The notes beneath the pieces were generated by a model. It made no database searches. It was not told the origin of the DNA and saw only the letters and a list, made by a program, of their open reading frames with translations. Both the position numbers and the translations under genes were made by a program. DNA of 64,000 nucleotides from Exiguobacterium sp. s122 (GTDB lineage Bacteria > Bacillota > Bacilli > Exiguobacteriales > Exiguobacteriaceae): NCBI RefSeq assembly GCF_018618475.1, contig NZ_JACSMD010000001.1, positions 1,364,001-1,428,000 of the forward strand, written 5' to 3'. Of this stretch, positions 8,485 to 16,389 are shown in pieces; within the stretch, counting starts at the first letter, position 1, and each line of letters starts with the position of its first letter.

Positions 8485-9675
8485 TCATTGTGTCTTCAAC
8501 CACTCGACTAACCAATCCACATGCTCGAGCATCGCGTCATCCGATAGCCGATCAATCGTGTCATCTTCTGTAAAAACGTCTTGGCTCGCTGTGAGAGAAT
8601 CGTTCATCGAGATGACATCGATGCCGGCTTGGCGATATTCGTCTAAAATCGACACCCCTAAACTTCTCACTTCGACACCGTCAAACGATGCGCTGTCCAA
8701 GAACAGATACGACTTCATGCCGTGTGTTTTGACGAAACGGTCCGTATCTCCTGTCCCGATCAAGTCGAGCAACATGACGGTTCTCAATGTCACGTCGCGC
8801 TCCTCTAACATGTCAAGGTAATCTGTACTCGCCTCATACCCTTCCCCGTACCCGTTCAAAAAGACGTAGCGAATCGTAGCTTTCGTCTTGACGTCATCCA
8901 TCGCTTGAATGACGTGATACAAAATCGAGGCACCACCGAGGCCAGTCAACGCATGGTCCCCGTAGCCGCTGCTATCTAGGCGTGCCATCACGACAACTTC
9001 CTCATCGCTCGTCCCCGTCTGAACGAATTCCGTATAAGGCATTACCGACTCGTATGGCTCGATCGTCACGGTTTGGCCATCAGTTAACACTTCAGCCGTA
9101 TCCATCCCAACGCCGGTTCCGCCAATACCGAGCCAGGCCGATGCATGGACGAATCCAAACTCGTCCGATGCTTCTTTATGCGGGGTAATGATGTAGCCAG
9201 CCGCTCCTGCTTCCTTCAATTTCGTCAAGTAACGATTCGCTTTCTCATCGTTAAGTACCTCGCCATAATGGTCAAGATGATACGCGTCATCCCGCGCCTC
9301 AAATGACGCATCGGTCATCGGTAAAACGACGATTTTGTCGGTCACGTCAACAATCGGTGCGTCCCATTCGATATGAAGGATGTCGCCTTGAATCGATTTT
9401 TCCACCATCATCGACGAGTACCCGTCGTAGATCACGTCTTCGACGATAATGTCCGTATAAAACGTTTGGAACGGCGCCTCATGCATGATACGGTCCATGT
9501 TCAAATCAAGATCGATCCCGAGTGATTCAAACAACTCCGCATTTTCCCAACTATCGACATGACGGTCGTACGATGCGAAATATTCGGCCGTACTATATGG
9601 AGTGTCGAGCGAGAGAGGGTTCACATATAAAAATGTGACATAAAGCGCATAAATGAAACTAAGTAAAGTGTTCAT
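8485..9675 (-). CDS. M28-like secreted protein, probably catalytically degenerate
   Basis: 396 aa. The N-terminus (MNTLLSFIYALYVTFLY) looks like a signal peptide or anchor; a PA-like insert and then an M28 peptidase fold follow. The M28 metal ligands are poorly kept: the usual A-H-x-D-S is ARLDS, the G-A-N-D-N-A-S loop is TGLGGAS, the E-E pair is YGEGYEAS, and the final zinc His position is Phe in VFTEDDTIDRL. Only the LLDLIG Asp and one Glu clearly remain. It is therefore likely a binding or non-enzymatic relative. The ATG at 9675 is preferred because GGAGAT lies 7 bases upstream. It is divergent from the Zur-box operon. Confidence 0.7.
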   Translation of the reverse strand: MNTLLSFIYALYVTFLYVNPLSLDTPYSTAEYFASYDRHVDSWENAELFESLGIDLDLNMDRIMHEAPFQTFYTDIIVEDVIYDGYSSMMVEKSIQGDILHIEWDAPIVDVTDKIVVLPMTDASFEARDDAYHLDHYGEVLNDEKANRYLTKLKEAGAAGYIITPHKEASDEFGFVHASAWLGIGGTGVGMDTAEVLTDGQTVTIEPYESVMPYTEFVQTGTSDEEVVVMARLDSSGYGDHALTGLGGASILYHVIQAMDDVKTKATIRYVFLNGYGEGYEASTDYLDMLEERDVTLRTVMLLDLIGTGDTDRFVKTHGMKSYLFLDSASFDGVEVRSLGVSILDEYRQAGIDVISMNDSLTASQDVFTEDDTIDRLSDDAMLEHVDWLVEWLKTQ

Positions 9676-9861
9676 ATTACATATCTCCAATACATATAAA
9701 TCATTTCGACCAAGAAATTGTAAAGAATGGATAACTTGGCATTTATTATTATAAGTACATTTCTGAAAGAATTAAATTTAATTTTTTGGATTTTTAAATA
9801 TATTTTCTTCATTTTGAAATTAATTCATTTTTTGATTGATTTGATAATGAATAATAAATGA

Positions 9862-9910
9862 TTGATACATCGTAATGGTTACGTTATGATTTAATTCGTA
9901 ATCATTACAA
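9862..9910 (+). promoter_or_regulatory. Sigma-A promoter with two Zur-like operators
   Basis: TTGATA (9862-9867), a 17-base spacer and TATGAT (9885-9890) form a good promoter. Two 7-1-7 palindromes overlap it: TCGTAATGGTTACGT (9870-9884) within the spacer and TCGTAATCATTACAA (9896-9910) at the expected start site. The Bacillus Zur consensus is TCGTAATnATTACGA; the second box matches at 13 of 14 specified positions. The CG pair distinguishes it from Fur and PerR boxes. A weaker Fur/PerR-like TGATAAT half-site lies at 9842-9848. The rest of 9676-9861 is AT-rich without a gene. Confidence 0.75.
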
Positions 9911-9933
9911 TTTGAAAGAAGGATGTCACTTAT

Positions 9934-11433
9934 ATGAAATATGTACGCTCTCTAATCTGTATACTTTCACTCGTTGTGTTGGCGGCATGTAGCGAACCCG
10001 ACCAAGACAATCGTCACTTACACTTTGTTTATAATTTCTCGACTCAATCACTAGACCCGCATCGTGACTCAAGTTACGTGCCGCTCCGCGCGGGTGTGAC
10101 CGAAACGCTCTTCAAATTGAACGATGAGACATTATCTGTCGATCCATGGCTCGCACGCTCGTTCGAGCAAGTGAATGAAACGACATGGCGCATTTACATA
10201 CGAGAAGACGTCACGTTCCATAATGGAAAACCGCTCGACGCACAAGCAGTCAAACGGTCACTCGATCGCTCTCTTGATGAGAATATAGGGCTCCAAAGCG
10301 CATTGCGTATCAAGTCGATTACTGCGGAAGCATCGAATCTGTTAATTGAGACGACCATCCCTTATCCAGAACTCGTCAATGAACTTGTCCATCCGAACAC
10401 ATCTATCATCGATGTCACCGCGGATGCGGCAATCGATCAGCAACCTATCGGGACCGGTCCTTTTCAAGTTGTGTCATTCCAACCCGGATCGAACATTCAA
10501 CTTGAGCGGCATAACGCCTATTGGGATGGAACACCGAAACTCGATACCGTCATGTTCACATTTAATGAGGACCCAGGATCTCGTACAATGGCGCTTCAAT
10601 CTGGTGAAGCAGACATCGTTTATCGTCCGGAAATCGAAATGATCGATACGTTGGAGCAGAACGGGCATATCGTCGATAAAGCAGAGACGTTCCGCGTCCA
10701 TCAATTGACGATGAACCTTGAACGCGGACATATGCAGTCGCTCGCCATGCGTCGAATGATCGACTCGCTCATCAACCGGGAGCAAATCGTGGATGGCATT
10801 CTAAACGGCTATGCCACGACTGCAGCCGGTCCATTCTTACCGTCGTTCCCGTTCGCCCCGACATACGAAAATCATGAGGAACAAGACGTCTTATATTTAC
10901 TTAAACAAGATGGTTATGAGAACGTTCACGGGGTGTTGACAAAAGATGGTGAACCGGTCCGGTTAAAACTACTGACGTACAGCTCCCGACCTGACTTACC
11001 GCTTATCGCACAGCTGATTCAATCCGACGCAAAACAAGCCGGGATTACGATTGATATTCAAATGATTGACACACCCGAAGAATACATGGCATCCGAACGA
11101 AATTGGGATCTTGCGACGTATAGCAATTTGACCGCGCCCCGTGGTGATGGCGGCTATTATTTGAACGCCACGTTCCATCCGGACGGCGCGTTGAATTTTA
11201 GCGGGGTAGAAGATTCGACGTTGACGCAGAAAATCGACCGCTTAAACGAGACGGTCGACCGTACCGAACGTGACCGTATGACTGAAGAGATTGCGCAATA
11301 TGTCGATGAGCGTGTCATCAACTCCTTTTTAGTCCATCCGTCGACAAATGTCGCGTTGAAAGACAGTGTCCGTGGGTGGGTCACTGAAAAGAGCGAGTAT
11401 TATATGATCACAAAAGATTTGGATGTGTTGTGA
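9934..11433 (+). CDS. Nickel/peptide-type ABC transporter substrate-binding lipoprotein
   Basis: Extracytoplasmic solute receptor (SBP_bac_5 family, 499 aa) anchored by a lipobox with Cys19 (VVLAACSEP). Family features are the N-terminal STQSLDPHRD, FHNGKPLDAQAVKRSLDR, and GTGPFQVVSFQPGSNIQLERH. Members bind oligopeptides, nickel chelates or nicotianamine-like metallophores such as staphylopine. With two permeases and two ATPases downstream it forms a complete importer. The Zur-like boxes over its promoter favour zinc or a metallophore over peptide. The ligand remains inference. Confidence 0.88.
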   Translation: MKYVRSLICILSLVVLAACSEPDQDNRHLHFVYNFSTQSLDPHRDSSYVPLRAGVTETLFKLNDETLSVDPWLARSFEQVNETTWRIYIREDVTFHNGKPLDAQAVKRSLDRSLDENIGLQSALRIKSITAEASNLLIETTIPYPELVNELVHPNTSIIDVTADAAIDQQPIGTGPFQVVSFQPGSNIQLERHNAYWDGTPKLDTVMFTFNEDPGSRTMALQSGEADIVYRPEIEMIDTLEQNGHIVDKAETFRVHQLTMNLERGHMQSLAMRRMIDSLINREQIVDGILNGYATTAAGPFLPSFPFAPTYENHEEQDVLYLLKQDGYENVHGVLTKDGEPVRLKLLTYSSRPDLPLIAQLIQSDAKQAGITIDIQMIDTPEEYMASERNWDLATYSNLTAPRGDGGYYLNATFHPDGALNFSGVEDSTLTQKIDRLNETVDRTERDRMTEEIAQYVDERVINSFLVHPSTNVALKDSVRGWVTEKSEYYMITKDLDVL

Positions 11434-11434
11434 G

Positions 11435-12376
11435 ATGAAGCGGTTTGTGTTGCGAAAGTCGCTTGAGTGGGGACTAGCTTTTCTAGTCTTCACTTTTTTC
11501 AGTTTTTTACTGCTTCGACTCGTTCCGGGAGACCCTGTCCTCTATCTACTGAAAGTTGATGAACTGCAAATCGACGTGGCTGAAATTGACCGCCTTCGTG
11601 AAGAGCTCGGGTTCACGGAGTCCGTCTGGATTCAATACGCGAACTGGCTCTCTGAAGTCGTTCGCCTGAATTTAGGCGACTCCCTCATTACCGGTCAACC
11701 TGTGACCCAACTGTTTAAGGATAACTATGTCGCCACATTCGAGCTTGCGGCAGGTGGTGTCCTTGTAGCGGTTGTGCTCGCCGTCCCGCTCGGTGCGATC
11801 AGTGCGTTCCGGCCGAATTCTGCCTTCGCCAAACTCGCTTCAGGGTTATCAATTCTCGGCTCATCGGTTCCAAGTTTTTTGATTGGCTTGACTCTCATGT
11901 ATGTGTTCGCCGTATCCCTTCAATGGTTACCTGTGATGGGGAGAAACGGATTAACGAGTCTCATCTTGCCATCTTTGACGTTAGGCATCGCCGTAGGCGG
12001 CGTCTACATCCGCCTCATCCGTTCAACATTGCTTGAGGTGATGTCGACGGATTATGTCATGATGGCGAAAATACGTGGGATTCGTTCAAGAACGTTATTG
12101 ACGCGTTATATCGTGCGAGCTGCCTTACCGCCTGTCGTCTCGATGTTCGGAGTGAGTGTGGCAAGTCTTATGGGAGGCGTAGTCGTACTCGAAGTGTTGT
12201 TTGCCTATCCGGGGGTGGGAAAACTCATGGTCGATTCGGTATTACGTCGTGACTTCCCGGTCTTACAGGGCTATCTCGTCTTCACTACTTGTTTAGTCGT
12301 CAGTATTAATCTGATGACCGGTGTGACGTTACGGGTACTTCAACCTCATCTTTATCGAAAGGATGTGTCAAGATGA
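11435..12376 (+). CDS. ABC transporter permease (NikB/DppB type)
   Basis: First membrane subunit of the importer, 313 aa, with an N-terminal TM (LAFLVFTFFSFLLLRLVPGDP is the conserved entry motif), a periplasmic loop and five further helices. The permease/ATPase coupling segment DYVMMAKIRGIRSRTLLTRY is present, as is the family's C-terminal FAYPGVGKLMVDSV. The ATG at 11435 begins one base after the receptor gene's TGA; an in-frame ATG at 11423 overlaps that gene. Confidence 0.9.
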   Translation: MKRFVLRKSLEWGLAFLVFTFFSFLLLRLVPGDPVLYLLKVDELQIDVAEIDRLREELGFTESVWIQYANWLSEVVRLNLGDSLITGQPVTQLFKDNYVATFELAAGGVLVAVVLAVPLGAISAFRPNSAFAKLASGLSILGSSVPSFLIGLTLMYVFAVSLQWLPVMGRNGLTSLILPSLTLGIAVGGVYIRLIRSTLLEVMSTDYVMMAKIRGIRSRTLLTRYIVRAALPPVVSMFGVSVASLMGGVVVLEVLFAYPGVGKLMVDSVLRRDFPVLQGYLVFTTCLVVSINLMTGVTLRVLQPHLYRKDVSR

Positions 12377-13152
12377 ATAAATGGCCGATTCGATTCAGCT
12401 TGGTCTTCATGTTTGTTGCTGTTTGCTGGATGGTAGTAATGGGAGACCCGTTCACTGCAAACGTGACGAATCGACTTGCCGCCCCGTCTCTAAACCATCT
12501 GCTCGGAACCGACCACCTCGGGCGAGATGTGTTATCGCGGCTTCTTCTTGCAGGAGGTATCACGGTCGGGTTAAGTCTCGCCATCGTGATTGTCACAGCG
12601 ACAATCGGCGTTATACTTGGTCTGATGAGCGGTTTCGTCTATCGAAAATTGGAACCCATCGTGACAAAAGTGACAGATGCGACCATCATCTTTCCCGATA
12701 CCGTGCTCGCCATCGTACTCGCCGGAGTCATGGGTCCGAGTATTCAAAGTCTCGTTCTCGCCATCAGCTTGATTAAATGGACGTCTTATACTCGACTCGT
12801 CCATACGCTCGTCATGCAGGAGAGCACCAAAGGACATATTCTCGCTGCCCGTGTGAACGGACTCTCAAGGCCGAAGATTGCACGTCGGCACATTCTTCCG
12901 GCAATCTGTCCGCATATTTTGGTCGTCATGAGTCTCGATCTCGGAAAAGTGATCTTGCTTATCTCCGCATTCTCTTTCATCGGATTAGGTGTTCAGTTGC
13001 CTTTACCGGAATGGGGCGGCATGATCAGTGAAGGACGAAACTACCTCTCGACCAATCCGGCACTCGTGTTCTGGCCGGCCGTCTGTATCGTATTGACCAT
13101 AATCGGGTCGACGAGATTATCGACGAAACTAACACGTCATTTCCAAGTTTAA
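12373..13152 (+). CDS. ABC transporter permease (NikC/DppC type)
   Basis: Second membrane subunit, 259 aa. LLGTDHLGRDVLSRLLLAG and the coupling loop KGHILAARVNGLSRPKIARR are typical of the DppC/NikC family, and LPEWGGMISEGRNYL is the conserved C-terminal motif. It overlaps the preceding permease gene by 4 bases (ATGA). It is on the short side for the family (about 270-300 aa), with a brief N-terminus. Confidence 0.9.
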   Translation: MNKWPIRFSLVFMFVAVCWMVVMGDPFTANVTNRLAAPSLNHLLGTDHLGRDVLSRLLLAGGITVGLSLAIVIVTATIGVILGLMSGFVYRKLEPIVTKVTDATIIFPDTVLAIVLAGVMGPSIQSLVLAISLIKWTSYTRLVHTLVMQESTKGHILAARVNGLSRPKIARRHILPAICPHILVVMSLDLGKVILLISAFSFIGLGVQLPLPEWGGMISEGRNYLSTNPALVFWPAVCIVLTIIGSTRLSTKLTRHFQV

Positions 13153-13170
13153 CTATCAGGAGGCCACGAC

Positions 13171-13941
13171 ATGCTACGCATTGAGCACCTTTATGTCAAG
13201 CAAGGTGAGCGTTCACTTTTACAGGATGTCTCCCTTTTCATCGAACAAAACAAATGGGTCTGTCTTGTCGGTGCGAGCGGGAGCGGGAAATCGCTTCTCG
13301 TCAAATCGATTCTGCAGATGCTGCCGAACACCCTTCAACCGAGCGGTACGATTTCGTGGAACGGCGAAGACATTCAAAGAGCCAGTACCACCTGTTCGAT
13401 CTATGGGTGTGAAATCGGCTATATTCCTCAACAATATACGACGTCGTTCGCTCCATTTTTAACGATGGATGCGCATATTCGCGATTTGTTCGTAAGTCAT
13501 AAGCAATCATACGACGCAGACCGCATCCGCTCCATTATGGACAAAGTCCATTTATCGGAAGAACTGTTGCATCGCTATCCAGGGGAACTGAGTGGCGGAC
13601 AATTACAGCGTTTTTCGCTCGTGCTTGCAAGTATCCTTCAACCGACACTTCTTATCGCGGATGAAATTACGAATGCGCTCGACGTGTTGACGGCTCGGCA
13701 AGTGACCGAGTGGTTGAAGACGATGGTTGGACGAACATCGAGCCTGTTATGGGTCACCCACGATTTAGCCGAGGCGATGATGTATGCCGACTATATTCTC
13801 GTCATGAAAGAAGGACGGATTGTTGACGCGGGAGACCGGGCGCAATTGCTTGACTCACTAAACCCGTACACAAAGTCCTTGCTCAAGGCGGCACCGATTT
13901 TAACACGAGAGGATCGACTCGAATATGTTCCTACACGTTAA
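13171..13941 (+). CDS. ABC transporter ATPase (NikD/DppD type)
   Basis: Nucleotide-binding subunit of 256 aa. Walker A GASGSGKSLL, Q-loop in IPQQYTTSF, signature LSGGQLQR, Walker B LLIADEITNALD and switch His in WVTHDLAEA are intact. Walker B is followed by ITNALD rather than the common PTTALD. A good AGGAGG site precedes the ATG after an 18-base gap. It lacks the longer C-terminal oligopeptide domain of OppD. Confidence 0.9.
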   Translation: MLRIEHLYVKQGERSLLQDVSLFIEQNKWVCLVGASGSGKSLLVKSILQMLPNTLQPSGTISWNGEDIQRASTTCSIYGCEIGYIPQQYTTSFAPFLTMDAHIRDLFVSHKQSYDADRIRSIMDKVHLSEELLHRYPGELSGGQLQRFSLVLASILQPTLLIADEITNALDVLTARQVTEWLKTMVGRTSSLLWVTHDLAEAMMYADYILVMKEGRIVDAGDRAQLLDSLNPYTKSLLKAAPILTREDRLEYVPTR

Positions 13942-14695
13942 AGACGTCTCAAAATACTATAATGGAAAGCCAATCTTGCGTGACGTCACATTCACCGTTC
14001 AGGCTGGCGAATCGGTCGGGCTGATTGGGACGAGCGGAAGTGGGAAAAGCACGTTGTCACGCTGTATCCTCGGACTTGAGTCGATTGACGATGGAGAGAT
14101 TCGTTTCAGAGATTTGTCTTGGCATAGCGCTTCACACGAAGAACGAAGGTCGATGAGAAAAAACATCCAAGCGGTGTTTCAAGATAGCTCCGAATCGTTT
14201 AACCCGAGATGGACGCTAGCAGATTCGATTTTAGAGCCGCTCCGTCACTTTCAAATGATTGAACCGAGTGAGGAATCGACTAAGTTGGCTCATTTGCTCG
14301 ATGTCGTTCAACTGCCACACGCATGCATGGCCTCCTATCCACGAGAGTTAAGCGGAGGACAAAAGCAGCGGGCCGCCATCGCCAGGTCGCTAAGCCTCAA
14401 TCCTCAACTCGTTGTGTTTGACGAAGCGACCACAGCTCTCGACACGCTCACGCAACATCATATCGTCGAGATGCTACAGTCTTATCGTCACGATCAATCG
14501 AAGGCGTTCCTATTCATCTCTCATGATTTATCGGTCGTATCAAAATTGTGCGATCGTATCCTTGTCTTATCTGAAGGAACGATTGTTGACGCATTCCGTA
14601 CCGATGAATTGTTTGGAGATGCGCGACATCCGTACACGACTGCATTGCGTGATGCGTTTGTCGAGAAGGGCCGATTGTTACATGGTCTCGACTAA
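13925..14695 (+). CDS. ABC transporter ATPase (NikE/DppF type)
   Basis: Second nucleotide-binding subunit, 256 aa, with Walker A GTSGSGKSTL, Q-loop AVFQDSSESFNPRW typical of the DppF/NikE branch, signature LSGGQKQR, Walker B LVVFDEATTALD and FISHDLSVV. It overlaps the previous ATPase gene by 17 bases and the downstream exporter gene by 14, so the five transporter genes and the exporter form one tightly coupled unit. Confidence 0.9.
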   Translation: MFLHVKDVSKYYNGKPILRDVTFTVQAGESVGLIGTSGSGKSTLSRCILGLESIDDGEIRFRDLSWHSASHEERRSMRKNIQAVFQDSSESFNPRWTLADSILEPLRHFQMIEPSEESTKLAHLLDVVQLPHACMASYPRELSGGQKQRAAIARSLSLNPQLVVFDEATTALDTLTQHHIVEMLQSYRHDQSKAFLFISHDLSVVSKLCDRILVLSEGTIVDAFRTDELFGDARHPYTTALRDAFVEKGRLLHGLD

Positions 14696-15995
14696 ATCAT
14701 TTTGGCTCATCGCTTATCCGCTCGTACTCGCTGGTTTTTCGACGCCACTCCTCGGTGTGGTCGATACGATTGTCATTGCGAACACGGGCGATTTGACTGC
14801 GATTGGGGCAGTTGCAATCGGGGCGGTCGTATTCAATACCCTCTATTGGCTATTCGGGTTTTTAAAGATCAGCACGAGCGGGTTCACTGCGCAAGCACTC
14901 GGACAAAACGATCCAACCCTCGTTCAAATGAGTTTGTTTCGTCCGCTCGTCCTATCTTTTCTTATCGGAATCGGTTTCGTCTTCCTCCTCATACCGATTC
15001 GCGAGTCCGCCATCTTTATCCTTGTGACCGATGCCTCTATGGCCGACGCCGTCCGAACGTATATTACGACGCGCCTCTTTGCAGCTCCATTCGCCCTTGG
15101 CACATATGTCATACTCGGTTGGTTGATCGGTCACGGCCGAGTTCGGACCGCTTTAGTCATTCAAGTCGGGGGAAACTTGTTGAACATCATCTTAGACGTA
15201 TGGTTCATACGTCTGTTTGATGATTCAGTTGCCGGCATTGCGCTCGCGACAAGTTTGTCAGAAGCGATGACGTTCGGGTTTGGGTGGCTGTTCATCTATA
15301 GTCGTACCTCGTTTTCTACACAAATCAGTCGAGAATTATTGAACGTCGGCGCTTATGTCACCTATTTGACGGTCAATCGTGATCTGTTCATTCGTACCGT
15401 TTTTTTGCTACTTATGACCCTTTCGTTCACCTCACTCGGTGCGAGACAAGGCGTCGAGGCGTTGAGTGCGAACGCCATCTTGTTTCAATTGCAATACTTA
15501 ATCGCCTACTGGTTCGGTGGGATCGGACAAGCTTCAACAGTCTTAATCGGTCGCGCAATCGGGCAGAAATCGCAAGAAGCGTATCGCGTTACCGTTCACA
15601 TCGGCGCTCGCTTTATTTTTTGGTCGATGATTGGAATCACCGTCTTCCTGTTAGCTGCACAAGATGGCGTCATCCGGATGTTCACTGACGATTTGGCGCT
15701 CCGGACGACGATTGAAACGTATTATATTTGGATTTTACTTTATCCGCTCGCAGGCGGTTTCGCCATGTTGTATGAAGGCATTTTTGCTGGCATGGGATTC
15801 GCGCGACCCGTTCGTAATTCACTCATTTATGCGTTTCTCGTTTTTACGTTCGTGGTCATCTTGCTTACCCCATTGATTGCGAACCACGGGATTTGGGTGG
15901 CTTTCCTTTGCTTCAGCCTCACTCGCTCAGTCTCATTGGTCATAAGTGAACGGAGAAAACGTCTTCACCTTTTTTCTCCGTCTCATTTTTCCTGA
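14682..15995 (+). CDS. MATE family efflux transporter
   Basis: 437-aa inner membrane exporter with about twelve TM helices in two six-helix repeats, driven by H+ or Na+ in this family. The start pattern (FWLIAYPLVLAGFSTPLLGV then DTIVIANTGD) is typical of DinF-like MATE proteins. The reading frame is open upstream to 14412 inside the ATPase gene, but the ATG at 14682, with GAGAAGGG before it, is the first that gives a normal MATE N-terminus. Being last in the Zur-box operon, it may export a metallophore or recycle the carrier after uptake; that is inference. Confidence 0.88.
   Translation: MVSTKSFWLIAYPLVLAGFSTPLLGVVDTIVIANTGDLTAIGAVAIGAVVFNTLYWLFGFLKISTSGFTAQALGQNDPTLVQMSLFRPLVLSFLIGIGFVFLLIPIRESAIFILVTDASMADAVRTYITTRLFAAPFALGTYVILGWLIGHGRVRTALVIQVGGNLLNIILDVWFIRLFDDSVAGIALATSLSEAMTFGFGWLFIYSRTSFSTQISRELLNVGAYVTYLTVNRDLFIRTVFLLLMTLSFTSLGARQGVEALSANAILFQLQYLIAYWFGGIGQASTVLIGRAIGQKSQEAYRVTVHIGARFIFWSMIGITVFLLAAQDGVIRMFTDDLALRTTIETYYIWILLYPLAGGFAMLYEGIFAGMGFARPVRNSLIYAFLVFTFVVILLTPLIANHGIWVAFLCFSLTRSVSLVISERRKRLHLFSPSHFS
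15950..15990 (+). terminator. Terminator overlapping the 3' end of the MATE gene
   Basis: ACGGAGAAAA (15950-15959) pairs with TTTTCTCCGT (15972-15981), followed by CTCATTTTT. The hairpin lies within the last codons of the exporter gene. Confidence 0.7.
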
Positions 15996-16067
15996 AGATG
16001 TTATGCTTATCTCCTATATGTCAGTTGAAAATTCGAAATAGTTTATCAGAAGGCGGTCGGTGCTCCT

Positions 16068-16349
16068 ATGAACCTGATTCAGACGAATCCACAAAGAAAA
16101 AAAAGACGCTACATGTACGCCTTTATCCTCCTCACCTTACTCAATACAATGCAACATGCATATGACATCGATTCAGATGCGTCTTCTCCATACCGACTCG
16201 TCGGAGGTCTCATTTTTTATGCGACCCTGCTCTATTTTGGGTTAAAAGAAAAAATGTGGGCTGAGATTGCGATCAAGTTTGGCGTCTGGTTCAACGTCAT
16301 CGCTTTATTCGTCATCCTCTTGTTCATGGGACTCTCCCTGCTTGCATGA
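16068..16349 (+). CDS. Small membrane protein, unknown
   Basis: 93 aa with a basic N-terminus (NPQRKKRRY) and three hydrophobic segments; the last two (LVGGLIFYATLLYFG and FNVIALFVILLFMGLSLL) look like TM helices. AGAAGGCGG lies 11 bases before the ATG. No family recognised. It sits alone between the metal-transport operon and the convergent adhE, sharing a terminator with adhE. Confidence 0.6.
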   Translation: MNLIQTNPQRKKRRYMYAFILLTLLNTMQHAYDIDSDASSPYRLVGGLIFYATLLYFGLKEKMWAEIAIKFGVWFNVIALFVILLFMGLSLLA

Positions 16350-16352
16350 AAA

Positions 16353-16384
16353 AAGGCGGCCACTCGTATGAGTGGCCGCCTTTC
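16353..16384. terminator. Bidirectional terminator between the 93-aa gene and adhE
   Basis: A 14-bp perfect stem (16353-16366 with 16371-16384), GC-rich in the centre with A and T runs at the ends, lies between convergent genes and can act in both directions. Confidence 0.93.
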
Positions 16385-16389
16385 ATTCA

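Noticed and set aside
9842-9856. Fur/PerR-like palindrome upstream of the Zur boxes
   Set aside because: Only the left half (TGATAAT) is good; the right half matches 4 of 7, so it is mentioned only as a weak half-site.
14412-14681. Upstream in-frame extension of the MATE gene
   Set aside because: It overlaps the ATPase gene for its whole length and reads as non-family sequence; the start at 14682 gives a normal MATE N-terminus.
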